Under the pieces are notes generated by a model. The model was not told where the DNA came from and did not search any database. It saw nothing but the letters and a program-made list of their open reading frames with translations. Shown here piece after piece: positions 23,952-32,361 of a stretch of DNA of 48,192 nucleotides. The DNA comes from Chlamydiota bacterium (GTDB lineage: Bacteria > Chlamydiota > Chlamydiia > Chlamydiales > SM23-39): the NCBI GenBank assembly GCA_027451825.1, contig DAIDHZ010000017.1, positions 1-48,192 of the forward strand, written 5' to 3'. A program made the position numbers and the translations under genes. The stretch's first letter is position 1. The number at the start of each line of letters is the position of its first letter.

Positions 23952-26576
23952 ATGAAAGAATCAGAGAGACTTTTTTCTGCATCCAAAGAATGGATCCATC
24001 CATGGAAGAAGTGGGGGCCTTATGTCTCAGAAAGACAATGGGCAACTGTACGAGAAGATTATAGTGCCAATGGCGATGCATGGAATTATACAACGCATGA
24101 CATGGCCAGGTCTTTTGCATATCGATGGGGCGAAGATGGATTGGCAGGGATTTGCGACTATTATCAAGTGTTGGCCTTTTCTCTAGGTCTTTGGAATGAA
24201 AAAGATCCTATTTTGAAAGAGAGATTGTATGGGTTGAATTCAACGGAAGGCAATCATGGTGAAGATGTAAAAGAGCTTTATTATTACTTGGATGCAACTC
24301 CGACGCATTCGTATATGAAGTTCTTGTATAAATATCCTCAAGTTGAATTTCCTTACCAAAAACTCATTGATGAAAATCGGAAAAGATCTTTAAAGGATCG
24401 AGAGTATGAGCTTTTAGATACAGGAATTTTCAATGAGAATCGGTATTTTGATGTTTATGTAGAGTATGCTAAAAAAGGACCTGAAGAGATTGCGATCCGT
24501 CTTGAGATTTTTAATCGAGCAGAAAGTCAAGCTTCAATCCATGTTTTGCCACAGCTTTTTTATCGCAATCGATGGAAGTGGGAAACTGATCCTGCGAAAG
24601 TGCGTCCAATCATTCGTAAAGGGAATCAACCATCAAGTCTTTTTGCGGATTCAACGAGATCTCCTTCTGTATCGCATGTCTCTTTTGATTATAAACTCGA
24701 TTCTTATCAATTGATTGGAGAGTCTGGCGGGGCCGCTTTATTTACAAATAATGAAACGCACATGCAAAAAATCTATGGAAAGCCGGACGAGACTCCTTAT
24801 GTGAAAGATGCGTTTCATCGGCATATTATTCACAAAGAAAATTGCATTAACCCGAATGAAGAAGGCACAAAGGCAGCTTTGCATTATAAGTTCACAATTG
24901 CGCCTCATTCTTCAAAGGTCATTCGATTTTGGCTGACAAAAGCGTCTTCTTTGAACTACGATGTATCAGAGGTAGATCGTATTGTCTCCCTTCGAAAAAA
25001 AGAGGCGGATGAGTTTTATGCATCGATCTCTCCTTCATTGACTGAGGATGAAAAAAATATTCAAAGACAAGCCTTGGCAGGGATGCTATGGAGCAAGCAA
25101 TTTTATCACTATAATTTGAAAAAATGGTTGGAAGGTGATCCAACAATGCCGTTACCTCCCAAAGAGAGACTGCATTTAAGAAACTCTGATTGGAGATATC
25201 TTCGGGCAAAAACGATCATTTCCATGCCTGATAAATGGGAATATCCGTGGTTTGCTGCGTGGGATCTTTGCTTTCACTCGATCGCTCTTTCTCTTGTAGA
25301 CATTATGTTTGCAAAAGAGCAGCTGATGCTTCTTTTGACCTATCACTATCAAAATCCTCGAGGACAGATTCCTGCTTATGAATGGGAGTTTTCTGATTTA
25401 AATCCTCCTGTACAGGCCTGGGCCGCTTTACGGATCTATCAAATGGATCCAAAGCGTGATCTTGTTTTTTTGGAAGAGGTTTTTTTAAAACTGATTGTCA
25501 ATTTTAATTGGTGGGTCAACAAAGTTGATCAGTTTGGAAATAATCTTTTCGAGGGAGGGTTTTTAGGGTTGGATAATATATCCATCATCGATCGGAGTCG
25601 GTCACTTTTAAATGGAGAGGTCATCGAACAATCTGACGGCACCGGATGGATGGGATTTTTTACATTGCTGATGATGCGAATTTCCTTGGAGCTTTCTAAA
25701 ACCGGCAAGGGGCATTTTCAAGAACTTGCCATTATGTTTTTTGAATATTTTACATACATCGCTCGTTCCTTTCATAGTAACCTTGGAAAAGAGATCGGAA
25801 TGTGGAACGAAGAGGATGGTTTTGTTTATGATGTTGTCCGATTTCAAAATGGCTCTCAAATCGATCTCAAAGTCAGATCTTTGGTTGGTATTATTCCTTT
25901 TTATGCATTTGATTTTCTAGATGAAGCCGATATGGAATCGATTCCGAAATTTAAACAAAAGTTCGCCCTTTTTATGAATGAATATCCAAATCTTTCTAAA
26001 AATGCCGTTGAAGTCATCGAAACAAATGGAAAAAAACGGTACGTTTTTTCTCTTTTGTCAGAGAGTCAAAGAAAAAAGGCTTTAGAGAAAATTTTTGATC
26101 CGGATGAATTTTTTTCTCCTTTTGGCATTCGAAGCCTCTCTAAATATCATGAGACAAATCCAGTCGATTTTGAAGGGTATCAAGTAGGGTATGAGCCGGG
26201 AGAATCCTTGGAGAAAATCAAAGGAGGTAACTCCAATTGGCGAGGGCCCGTTTGGATGCCGATGAACTTTTTGTTGGTAGATTCCTTACAGCGTATCGAA
26301 GCGACAGGCAAAACGTGTCAAATCAAGATAAAGAATGAAGAAAAGGATCTCTCTGAATGGATTCGTATGTTACGAGATAGAATTATTCGTCTATATCGGT
26401 TTGAGAATGGCCGTCCAGTTCATGGCGATGCTAAGATTTATGCAGAAAATCCTCTTTGGAAAGATTTAGTCTTGTTTTATGAACATTATCACGGAGAGAC
26501 AGGCCGCGGTCTTGGAGCATCGCATCAAACCGGTTGGAGTGGGCTGATTGCCATGCTTTTATTTGAAAAAAGATGA
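23952..26576 (+). CDS. Glycoside hydrolase family 63-type glucosidase
   Basis: This 874-residue protein starts with ERLFSASKEWIHPWKKWGPY then ERQWATVREDYS and DAWNYTTHDMARSFAYRWGEDG, the pattern of bacterial and fungal GH63-like glucosidases. The catalytic (alpha/alpha)6 barrel includes EYPWFAAWDLCFH at about 430-442 with a conserved Asp as the probable acid, GFLGLDNISIIDRS near 535-548, NSNWRGPVWMPMNF near 760-773 and GETGRGLGASHQTGWSGL near 847-864. No signal peptide is seen, so it is cytoplasmic. The divergent neighbour is a glucose dehydrogenase; together they could free glucose from an oligosaccharide and oxidise it. The exact substrate cannot be read. Confidence 0.87.
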   Translation: MKESERLFSASKEWIHPWKKWGPYVSERQWATVREDYSANGDAWNYTTHDMARSFAYRWGEDGLAGICDYYQVLAFSLGLWNEKDPILKERLYGLNSTEGNHGEDVKELYYYLDATPTHSYMKFLYKYPQVEFPYQKLIDENRKRSLKDREYELLDTGIFNENRYFDVYVEYAKKGPEEIAIRLEIFNRAESQASIHVLPQLFYRNRWKWETDPAKVRPIIRKGNQPSSLFADSTRSPSVSHVSFDYKLDSYQLIGESGGAALFTNNETHMQKIYGKPDETPYVKDAFHRHIIHKENCINPNEEGTKAALHYKFTIAPHSSKVIRFWLTKASSLNYDVSEVDRIVSLRKKEADEFYASISPSLTEDEKNIQRQALAGMLWSKQFYHYNLKKWLEGDPTMPLPPKERLHLRNSDWRYLRAKTIISMPDKWEYPWFAAWDLCFHSIALSLVDIMFAKEQLMLLLTYHYQNPRGQIPAYEWEFSDLNPPVQAWAALRIYQMDPKRDLVFLEEVFLKLIVNFNWWVNKVDQFGNNLFEGGFLGLDNISIIDRSRSLLNGEVIEQSDGTGWMGFFTLLMMRISLELSKTGKGHFQELAIMFFEYFTYIARSFHSNLGKEIGMWNEEDGFVYDVVRFQNGSQIDLKVRSLVGIIPFYAFDFLDEADMESIPKFKQKFALFMNEYPNLSKNAVEVIETNGKKRYVFSLLSESQRKKALEKIFDPDEFFSPFGIRSLSKYHETNPVDFEGYQVGYEPGESLEKIKGGNSNWRGPVWMPMNFLLVDSLQRIEATGKTCQIKIKNEEKDLSEWIRMLRDRIIRLYRFENGRPVHGDAKIYAENPLWKDLVLFYEHYHGETGRGLGASHQTGWSGLIAMLLFEKR

Positions 26577-26655
26577 TGTGATTTTTAAGTTAAATTAAAA
26601 TAATTTTGGTTCATCCGGTTGATTGGTGCCTATATTTGTGAAACCTTTCAAGATA

Positions 26656-26835
26656 TTAAAAAGGAACAGGATCGGCTTCGCCGGCAGGATCGCTCACTTC
26701 GTTCGCGGCAGGATAACACAGAGGATGGCAAACGCGTTTATACTGTAAGTGTCTGTGTCCAAAATTGACCAACAAACCAACAGGAAGATTTGCTGCGGCA
26801 AGGTAATTAATGAACTGTGCTTGATGTTCCGGAGC
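26656..26835 (-). pseudogene. GxxExxY-family protein remnant, cut by a palindromic repeat
   Basis: Translating the minus strand from the edge of the repeat at 26835 gives APEHQAQFINYLAAANLPVG then LLVNFGHRHLQYKRV, followed by about 20 residues before a TAA at 26656-26658. This matches the C-terminal pattern of GxxExxY proteins (TPEHEAQLLNYL, GLLLNFG, KR). No start codon and no N-terminal two thirds remain; the coding match begins exactly where the type A repeat shell ends. It is therefore a relic left by repeat insertion and deletion. It has no role now. Confidence 0.75.
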
Positions 26836-27011
26836 TATACCGAAACAACTTGAAGAATCGGGAATATGACAAGAAGGCTCTCCTGAATTTGAGCCAAGCG
26901 AAGCTGACGCCGAAACAGCTCAACTTAAGAAGCTTAAGCGATGCAGGCGGGTCTCAAATTCAGAGACAGCCGACGCAGTCAGAAACCGATTCTTCAGGTT
27001 GTTTCGGTATA
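26836..27011. repeat. Type A shell with a different core, copy 4
   Basis: The shell is TATACCGAAACAACTTGAAG (26836) and its near-perfect inverse ending at 27011. The core is unlike the other type A copies: CTGAATTTGAGCC and GTCTCAAATTCAG pair, with CTCAACTTAAGAAGCTTAAG in the centre. The core resembles that of the type C element at 22602. It ends 36 bp before the lysS stop codon. Confidence 0.88.
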
Positions 27012-27047
27012 TCTCCTAAGAAGAAGGGATCTGCATCTTCTCAGTAA

Positions 27048-28631
27048 TTAATCTTCAGATTCTGGTCTCATAATAGGAAAGAAAAGAACATCGCGAATCG
27101 ATTCTGCTCCGGTAAAGAGCATGACGAGACGGTCGATGCCAATGCCGACGCCGCCAGTGGGTGGCATTCCTTGGCAAATGGCTTCAATGAACTCTTCATC
27201 TAAAGGGGATGCTTCTAGATCGCCTTTTTCTCTTGCTTCTGCTTGCTCTACGAGCAATTTTCTTTGGAGCTCCGGATCATTGAGTTCCGTGTAGGAATTG
27301 CACATTTCTCTTGCGAGGATAAAGCTTTCAAAACGCTCGACAATTCCTTCTTTTCGCAAAGTAGGGTCTCGGTGAAGTTTACAGAGAGGGGTCGTTTCGA
27401 TGGGGTGATCAATGATGTGGTGCGGTTGAATGAGATGAGGTTCTGCAAATTCTTCAAAGAGTTTTGCGATTAAATTGCCTCGAGGCATTGTTTTGATCTC
27501 ATCTTCTTTGATATGCGTTTCTTTGATGAGATGTTTTCGAATTTCTTGATCCGACATGGCGTCGACATCGAGATTTCCATACACTCGGATTGCTTCTTTC
27601 ATGGAAAGACGCTTCCAGGGTGCTTTTAGATCAATGACATGAGCCGTTGCTTCTCCTTCAGGACAGAAACGGACTTTTGTATCACCAAAGAGAGCGACGG
27701 CGATATTTTCAAAAAGATTTTCAACAAATTCCATCATATCATTGTAATCCCATCCGGAAGCATAGGCTTCCAGCATCGTGAATTCTGGATTATGTGTTTT
27801 GTCGATTCCTTCGTTTCGAAATACTTTTCCGATTTCAAAGATCTTCTGCATGCCGCCAATGATGAGCTTTTTCAAAGAAATCTCTAGGGCAATGCGTAAA
27901 TACATGTCTTGATGAAGAGCGTTGAGATGAGTGATGAATGGACGCGCAGAAGCTCCGCCATAGATATTTTGCAAAATGGGAGTTTCAACCTCTTCGAAGC
28001 CCGCGTCTTCAAAGTATTTTCGAATGGAAGAAAGGATGCGAGAGCGAAGACGGAATTTTTCAAGAGATTGAGAATCGGTGATGAGATCCAACCATCTTTT
28101 TCGATAGCGGATTCCTTTATCAGCAAGACCGCTATGTTTATCCGGTAAGGGGAGGAGTGATTTACAGAGAAGAGTGACTTTTTTTGCAAAAAGAGTGAGC
28201 TCTCCTTTTTGAGTTCTGAATAAATGGCCTTCAATGCCTAGGATATCTCCGAGGTCGAGTTTTTTTTCGATGAATTTGATGTGGCTTAAGTCTTCTGTTG
28301 GATGAAACCCTTCGACTTTTGTGAGATCGCGGTTGCACATGATTTGAATGCGGCCGGTTTCATCTTGAATATGAGCAAATGCATTTTTCCCCATAGAACG
28401 AAAAAGAACAAGTCTTCCGGATACGTAAAAACGAGGAGTGTTTCCGGAGGCAGCGTCATCGCTATGTCCGACTTCTTGATTTTCAAATTCAATGGCAATT
28501 TTGGATGCTTTTTGAGTGGAGACGTATTTTGGTGGAAATGGATCGATGCCAAAGGCGCGGATTTCGTGAAGTTTTTTAGTTCTGTTTTGGAACTCTTCAA
28601 TATGATGATAATCAGGGACGTGTGATGTCAT
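27048..28631 (-). CDS. lysS: Lysyl-tRNA synthetase, class II
   Basis: This 527-residue enzyme charges tRNA-Lys. It has an OB-fold anticodon domain (VSGRLVLFRSMGKNAFAHIQ, split over about 80-99 of the protein), motif 2 FRNEGIDKTHNPEFTMLE, and motif 3 GVGIGIDRLVML near the end. The VLFRSMGKNAF, KFIEKKLDLGDI and LPDKHSGLADK stretches are close to chlamydial LysS. The ATG at 28631 gives a normal chlamydial N-terminus (MTSHVPDYHHIEEF); an ATG at 28673 would add 14 residues. It is divergent from cydA with about 90 bp between them. Confidence 0.95.
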   Translation of the reverse strand: MTSHVPDYHHIEEFQNRTKKLHEIRAFGIDPFPPKYVSTQKASKIAIEFENQEVGHSDDAASGNTPRFYVSGRLVLFRSMGKNAFAHIQDETGRIQIMCNRDLTKVEGFHPTEDLSHIKFIEKKLDLGDILGIEGHLFRTQKGELTLFAKKVTLLCKSLLPLPDKHSGLADKGIRYRKRWLDLITDSQSLEKFRLRSRILSSIRKYFEDAGFEEVETPILQNIYGGASARPFITHLNALHQDMYLRIALEISLKKLIIGGMQKIFEIGKVFRNEGIDKTHNPEFTMLEAYASGWDYNDMMEFVENLFENIAVALFGDTKVRFCPEGEATAHVIDLKAPWKRLSMKEAIRVYGNLDVDAMSDQEIRKHLIKETHIKEDEIKTMPRGNLIAKLFEEFAEPHLIQPHHIIDHPIETTPLCKLHRDPTLRKEGIVERFESFILAREMCNSYTELNDPELQRKLLVEQAEAREKGDLEASPLDEEFIEAICQGMPPTGGVGIGIDRLVMLFTGAESIRDVLFFPIMRPESED

Positions 28632-28721
28632 AAAATATGGACTTAGGTTAACTGTTTTTTTGGTTTTTGTCATTAATAATGTTTTGTGATACGTTAAAAA
28701 AAATTTTTAAGAGATCGGTTT

Positions 28722-30086
28722 ATGGAAATGGATCCACTTTTTCTTTCCCGCTTGCAGTTTGCTCTGACAAGTATGTTTCACTATATTTATCCTCCTTTAA
28801 GCATTGGTCTTGGATTGATGCTTGTGATTATCGAAGGAATGTACATTAAGACTAAAAATCCTTTGTATCAGTCGATGGCTAAATTTTGGGCGAAGGTGTT
28901 TTCTTTGACTTTTGCATTAGGTGTCGCGACGGGACTTGTTCAAGTGTTTGGTTTCGGGACGAATTGGGCTCGTTATTCCCGTTTTGTTGGGGATGTTTTC
29001 GGAAGCGCATTGGGAGCCGAAGGGGTCTTTGCTTTTTTCTTGGAATCGGGCTTTTTGGGACTTATGTTATTTGGATGGAATCGAGTCAGCGCAAAAATGC
29101 ATTATTTTTCTACATGCATGGTAGCTCTCGGCGCTCATTTTAGTGCGATTTGGATTATTGTCGCTAATTCATGGATGCAGACGCCTGTTGGGTATAAAAT
29201 TGTTGGAGAAGGAGCGAATGCTCGAGCGATTGTGACTCAATTTTGGCAAATGGTATTCAATCCGTCATTTTTGGATCGTATTACACATGTTGTGTTGGGA
29301 TGCTGGCTTTCAGGATCTTTTTTGGTCGTCAGTATTAGCGCCTATTATTACTTGAAAAAAAGACATCTTACTTTTGCAAAAGAAAGCTTAAGGGTTGGGA
29401 TTGTTGTGAGCTCTATCGTTCTTATTTTGCAGTTAATCTCTGCGCATGACACAGCGCGCGGCGTTGCGTTTCATCAACCTTCTAAGCTTGCTGCGATGGA
29501 AGGGGTTTATCATACAAAAGGGAATGCTCCAATTTCACTTTTTGGGTGGGTAGATACTGAAAACCAAACGGTGCGTGGGCTTAAAATTCCTTCTTTATTG
29601 AGTCTTTTGATTTACAATGATGCAAGTAAACCGGTGACCGGCTTAAATGAGATCCCAAAAGATGAACAACCTCCTGTGCAAGTTGTGTATCAGGCATATC
29701 ATATTATGATTTGGATGTGGGGCTTCATGGTTTTGGTTGCTGCTTTCGGGTTGTTTTATTGGAAGAGAAAGAGTCTTATTGATGCAAAATGGACGCTGCG
29801 CGCCATGGTGATTTCCGTTCTTTTTCCTCAGATTGCCAATCAGGTTGGTTGGGTTACAGCAGAAGTGGGACGGCAGCCTTGGGTGGTTTATAAAGTTTTG
29901 CGTACAGCGGATGCAGTTTCCAAGTCCTTAGTGGGTGCGGAAGTTGCCTGGTCGATTTCGATGCTGTTTTTGATTTATATGCTTCTTTTGTTTTTGTTTT
30001 TGTATCTTTTAGATCGCAAAATCAAACAAGGGCCTACAGAAAAAGAAGCTGCTGAAGAAGTGGCTGAAGTATACCGTAAACTATAA
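28722..30086 (+). CDS. cydA: Cytochrome bd ubiquinol oxidase subunit I
   Basis: This 454-residue membrane protein carries heme ligands in the expected places: His near residue 19 in [14 protein letters not shown], and the [12 protein letters not shown] motif near 242 in the quinol-binding region. [18 protein letters not shown] near 102-119 holds conserved acidic residues. [18 protein letters not shown] near 388-405 is the family's C-terminal signature. It has about nine helices. The short Q-loop form (under 460 residues) is usual for chlamydiae. With cydB it reduces oxygen with quinol at low oxygen levels. The start could also be the second Met, two codons later. It is followed by cydB after 13 bases. 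Confidence 0.95.
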   Translation: MEMDPLFLSRLQFALTSMFHYIYPPLSIGLGLMLVIIEGMYIKTKNPLYQSMAKFWAKVFSLTFALGVATGLVQVFGFGTNWARYSRFVGDVFGSALGAEGVFAFFLESGFLGLMLFGWNRVSAKMHYFSTCMVALGAHFSAIWIIVANSWMQTPVGYKIVGEGANARAIVTQFWQMVFNPSFLDRITHVVLGCWLSGSFLVVSISAYYYLKKRHLTFAKESLRVGIVVSSIVLILQLISAHDTARGVAFHQPSKLAAMEGVYHTKGNAPISLFGWVDTENQTVRGLKIPSLLSLLIYNDASKPVTGLNEIPKDEQPPVQVVYQAYHIMIWMWGFMVLVAAFGLFYWKRKSLIDAKWTLRAMVISVLFPQIANQVGWVTAEVGRQPWVVYKVLRTADAVSKSLVGAEVAWSISMLFLIYMLLLFLFLYLLDRKIKQGPTEKEAAEEVAEVYRKL

Positions 30087-30099
30087 AAGAGGTTTTCCT

Positions 30100-31128
30100 A
30101 TGACAGAATTGACTTTAGAAGTTCTTTGGTATCTTGTGATTGTGGTTGCTCTTGGATTCTATGCGATCCTCGATGGGTTTGACTTGGGTGTTGGCTCTTT
30201 GCATCTTTTGGCAAGAAATGATCAAGAAAGACGCGTTTTTTTGAATTCCATTGGTCCTGTATGGGATGGAAATGAAGTTTGGCTTGTGGTTGTAGGAGGC
30301 GCTCTTTTTGCGGGTTTCCCTGATGTGTTTGCGACCGTGTTCTCATCATTTTATGTGTTTACAATGCTTCTTCTTTTCGGTCTTATTTTTCGTGCTGTTT
30401 CCATTGAATTTCGAAGTAAAGAGCCTTCGAAGCGCTGGAGAAGAAATTGGGATGTTGCTTTTTCTTTAGCGAGCATTTTGATTGCTTTTGGAGTCGGTCT
30501 TGTGATGGGGAACTTGATTCAAGGAATTCCTCTTGATAGCAATAAAGATTTTACAGGGAATTTTTTGTTGTTTATTAAGCCCTATCCGATCCTGTTTGGA
30601 CTGACTACGATTGCTTTATTTGCAATGCATGGAGCTGTTTATCTTGTGATGAAAACAGAAGGTTCTTTGCATGAATATTTAAAGGGTTGGACAAAACAAA
30701 CGATCTGGATTTTCCTTGGACTTTATTTCGTTCTTACTTTGGCAACGATGTATTTTGAACCTCATATGACCTTTCGTATGAAGGAGTATCCTGCTTTATT
30801 TTTGATTCCACTCGTTTCTTTGTTTTTAATTTTTAACATTTTAAGACAAATGAGGAAAAATAATTCAGGATGGGCATTTATTTCTTCATCGCTGAGCATT
30901 TTTGGATTTTTGTCTTTATTTCCTATCGGGACTTTTCCCGTTATGGTAAGATCAAGCATCCAGCCGGATTTGAATAGCTTGACGATTTATAATTCATCTT
31001 CTTCGTCACTTACATTGAAGGTTCTTTTAATCATTGTTTTGATTGGAGTACCTCTTGTTTTGGCATATGGAGGCTACATTTATCGTATCTTTCGCGGCAA
31101 AGTTAGGTTGGATGATCATAGTTATTAG
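30100..31128 (+). CDS. cydB: Cytochrome bd ubiquinol oxidase subunit II
   Basis: This 342-residue membrane protein has CydB hallmarks: LGFYAILDGFDLGVGSLHLL near 20-39, RVFLNSIGPVWDGNEVWLVV near 45-64, and GGALFAGFPDVFATVFSSFY near 66-85. It forms a heterodimer with CydA in the inner membrane. An AGAGG ribosome binding site precedes the ATG. Its stop is followed 9 bases later by a third small membrane gene, so the three form an operon. Confidence 0.95.
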   Translation: MTELTLEVLWYLVIVVALGFYAILDGFDLGVGSLHLLARNDQERRVFLNSIGPVWDGNEVWLVVVGGALFAGFPDVFATVFSSFYVFTMLLLFGLIFRAVSIEFRSKEPSKRWRRNWDVAFSLASILIAFGVGLVMGNLIQGIPLDSNKDFTGNFLLFIKPYPILFGLTTIALFAMHGAVYLVMKTEGSLHEYLKGWTKQTIWIFLGLYFVLTLATMYFEPHMTFRMKEYPALFLIPLVSLFLIFNILRQMRKNNSGWAFISSSLSIFGFLSLFPIGTFPVMVRSSIQPDLNSLTIYNSSSSSLTLKVLLIIVLIGVPLVLAYGGYIYRIFRGKVRLDDHSY

Positions 31129-31137
31129 GAGACTTAT

Positions 31138-31608
31138 ATGAAGCATCGTGGTTGGATTGTGTTATCCGGTTTTGTATGGCTGACTGGCGGCATTTCTCTT
31201 TTGTATAAGGGGCTTCGTTTTATTTCTTATGGAGTGATTCGAGAAGATTCTTTGGCCTCCCGTTTTGCTGATGTCTTTGGTTCTGCAAGCCAAGCAGGAA
31301 CAGTGATTTTGGCCATGGGTCTTTTGCTTGGATTTTTAAAGGGGCGCTTTGTTTTTTCAAAAACGGTGTCTCGCGTTGTGCAAAGAATTCTTTCGTTGTC
31401 TTTGCCGATTCGCTTCATAGACGTATATCCGCGTTCTTATTGGATCCTCATCGGAGGTATGATCGGCCTTGGCTTTTTGATTAAGTTTTTGCCGATTCCG
31501 GTGGATTTACGAGGCCTGATCGATGTTGCGATCGGTTCTGCTTTAGTCAACGGTTCGATGCTTTATTTTCGTTTTTCGAGCGGTCTGTCAAAGAAATCCT
31601 TAGGGTAA
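31138..31608 (+). CDS. Small membrane protein cotranscribed with cydAB
   Basis: This 156-residue protein has about four hydrophobic segments (roughly residues 5-27, 51-67, 100-118 and 125-143). Its start MKHRGWIVLSGFVWLTGGIS resembles short membrane proteins found in chlamydial genomes but I do not recognise a functional family. It follows cydB by 9 bases with a GGAG ribosome binding site. The position suggests an accessory or assembly role for cytochrome bd, different in sequence from CydX (which is about 37 residues). That role is inferred only from location. Confidence 0.75.
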   Translation: MKHRGWIVLSGFVWLTGGISLLYKGLRFISYGVIREDSLASRFADVFGSASQAGTVILAMGLLLGFLKGRFVFSKTVSRVVQRILSLSLPIRFIDVYPRSYWILIGGMIGLGFLIKFLPIPVDLRGLIDVAIGSALVNGSMLYFRFSSGLSKKSLG

Positions 31609-31923
31609 TTTCAGCATTAAAGCCCGTATCATCAATCATGCGCAACTTGATTCGTATTGTGTATACCGAAACAACTTGAAGAATCGGGATTTCGGCAAGA
31701 AGGCCCCTTAAAATTCGCATTCGGAGCGAATGACCATTGCCCTAGGGCAAGGCATGAGTGAGAATTCGAATTTTGAGGTAAAGCCGACGCCGCTGAAAAC
31801 CGATTCTTCAAGTTGTTTCGGTATATGAATACGGATCAACTTGCGAGTGGGCGATTTGAGTGATTTTTCACTCTCGAAATTTTTTGAAAAATTTTGATAA
31901 AGACCGCTTGGAATGCATCCTCA
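31609..31923. other. Gap between the cyd operon and rlmH
   Basis: Most of this 315-bp stretch is the type A palindromic repeat at 31662-31825 and its flanking outer arms (31643-31657 and 31829-31843). The remaining 80 bp before the rlmH stop has TTTTTCACTC and an AAATTTTTTGAAAAATTTTGA hairpin (about 31879-31899) that can serve as a terminator for the converging units. Confidence 0.5.
31662..31825. repeat. Type A palindromic repeat, copy 5
   Basis: TATACCGAAACAACTTGAAG from 31662 is inverted in CTTCAAGTTGTTTCGGTATA to 31825. The core has GCATTCGGAGCGAATGACC and GGCATGAGTGAGAATTCG arms. Just outside, CAACTTGATTCGTAT (31643-31657) and ATACGGATCAACTTG (31829-31843) also form an inverted pair at 13 of 15 positions. 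Confidence 0.9.
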
Positions 31924-32340
31924 TTATTTATGATAAGAAGAGCCCGCTTCAATTTCAAGGGCTCTATAGAGCTGCTCGACTAAAAGAAGCCTCACCATTT
32001 GATGGGTGAATGTTAGAGGGGACAAAGACCAAGAAAAAGAGGCTTTTTGGATGATTTTTGGGTCAAGTCCTTCCGCTCCTCCAATGATGAATGTGGGCTT
32101 TAAGCCGAATAAAGAAAATAAATGACGGCTGAATTCTTCGCTGGAAAGAAGCTTCCCTTTGAGATCGAGGGTGATGAAAGAGGCTTCCAAAGAGGCTTTT
32201 TCTAAAAGTTCTTTATTGGTTTCTACAAGAACCCATTCAATTTTCATTTTATTTTTGAGTCTTTTTTCATACTCAAAAAGAGCGGCATTAAGCCAGCTTT
32301 CTTTGCATTTTCCGATAGTGATTACTTTGACTTTAAACAT
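31924..32340 (-). CDS. rlmH: 23S rRNA pseudouridine-1915 N3-methyltransferase
   Basis: This 138-residue SPOUT methyltransferase modifies helix 69 of 23S rRNA. The start KVKVITIGKCKESWLNAAL, the middle FIIGGAEGLDP near 88-98, and the C-terminal knot THQMVRLLLVEQLYRALEI with GSSYHK match RlmH closely. The length is usual (about 140-155). The ATG at 32338-32340 is preferred to a TTG four codons upstream. It is divergent from lgt, with 21 bp between the starts. Confidence 0.92.
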   Translation of the reverse strand: MFKVKVITIGKCKESWLNAALFEYEKRLKNKMKIEWVLVETNKELLEKASLEASFITLDLKGKLLSSEEFSRHLFSLFGLKPTFIIGGAEGLDPKIIQKASFSWSLSPLTFTHQMVRLLLVEQLYRALEIEAGSSYHK

Positions 32341-32361
32341 AGAGTTTTTCAAAATAGAATC

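Noticed and set aside
26817..27047. 76-codon frame across the type A-shell repeat
   Set aside because: It is the translated repeat (same YRNNLKNRE edge peptide as at 15217), with no domain and no upstream ribosome binding site.
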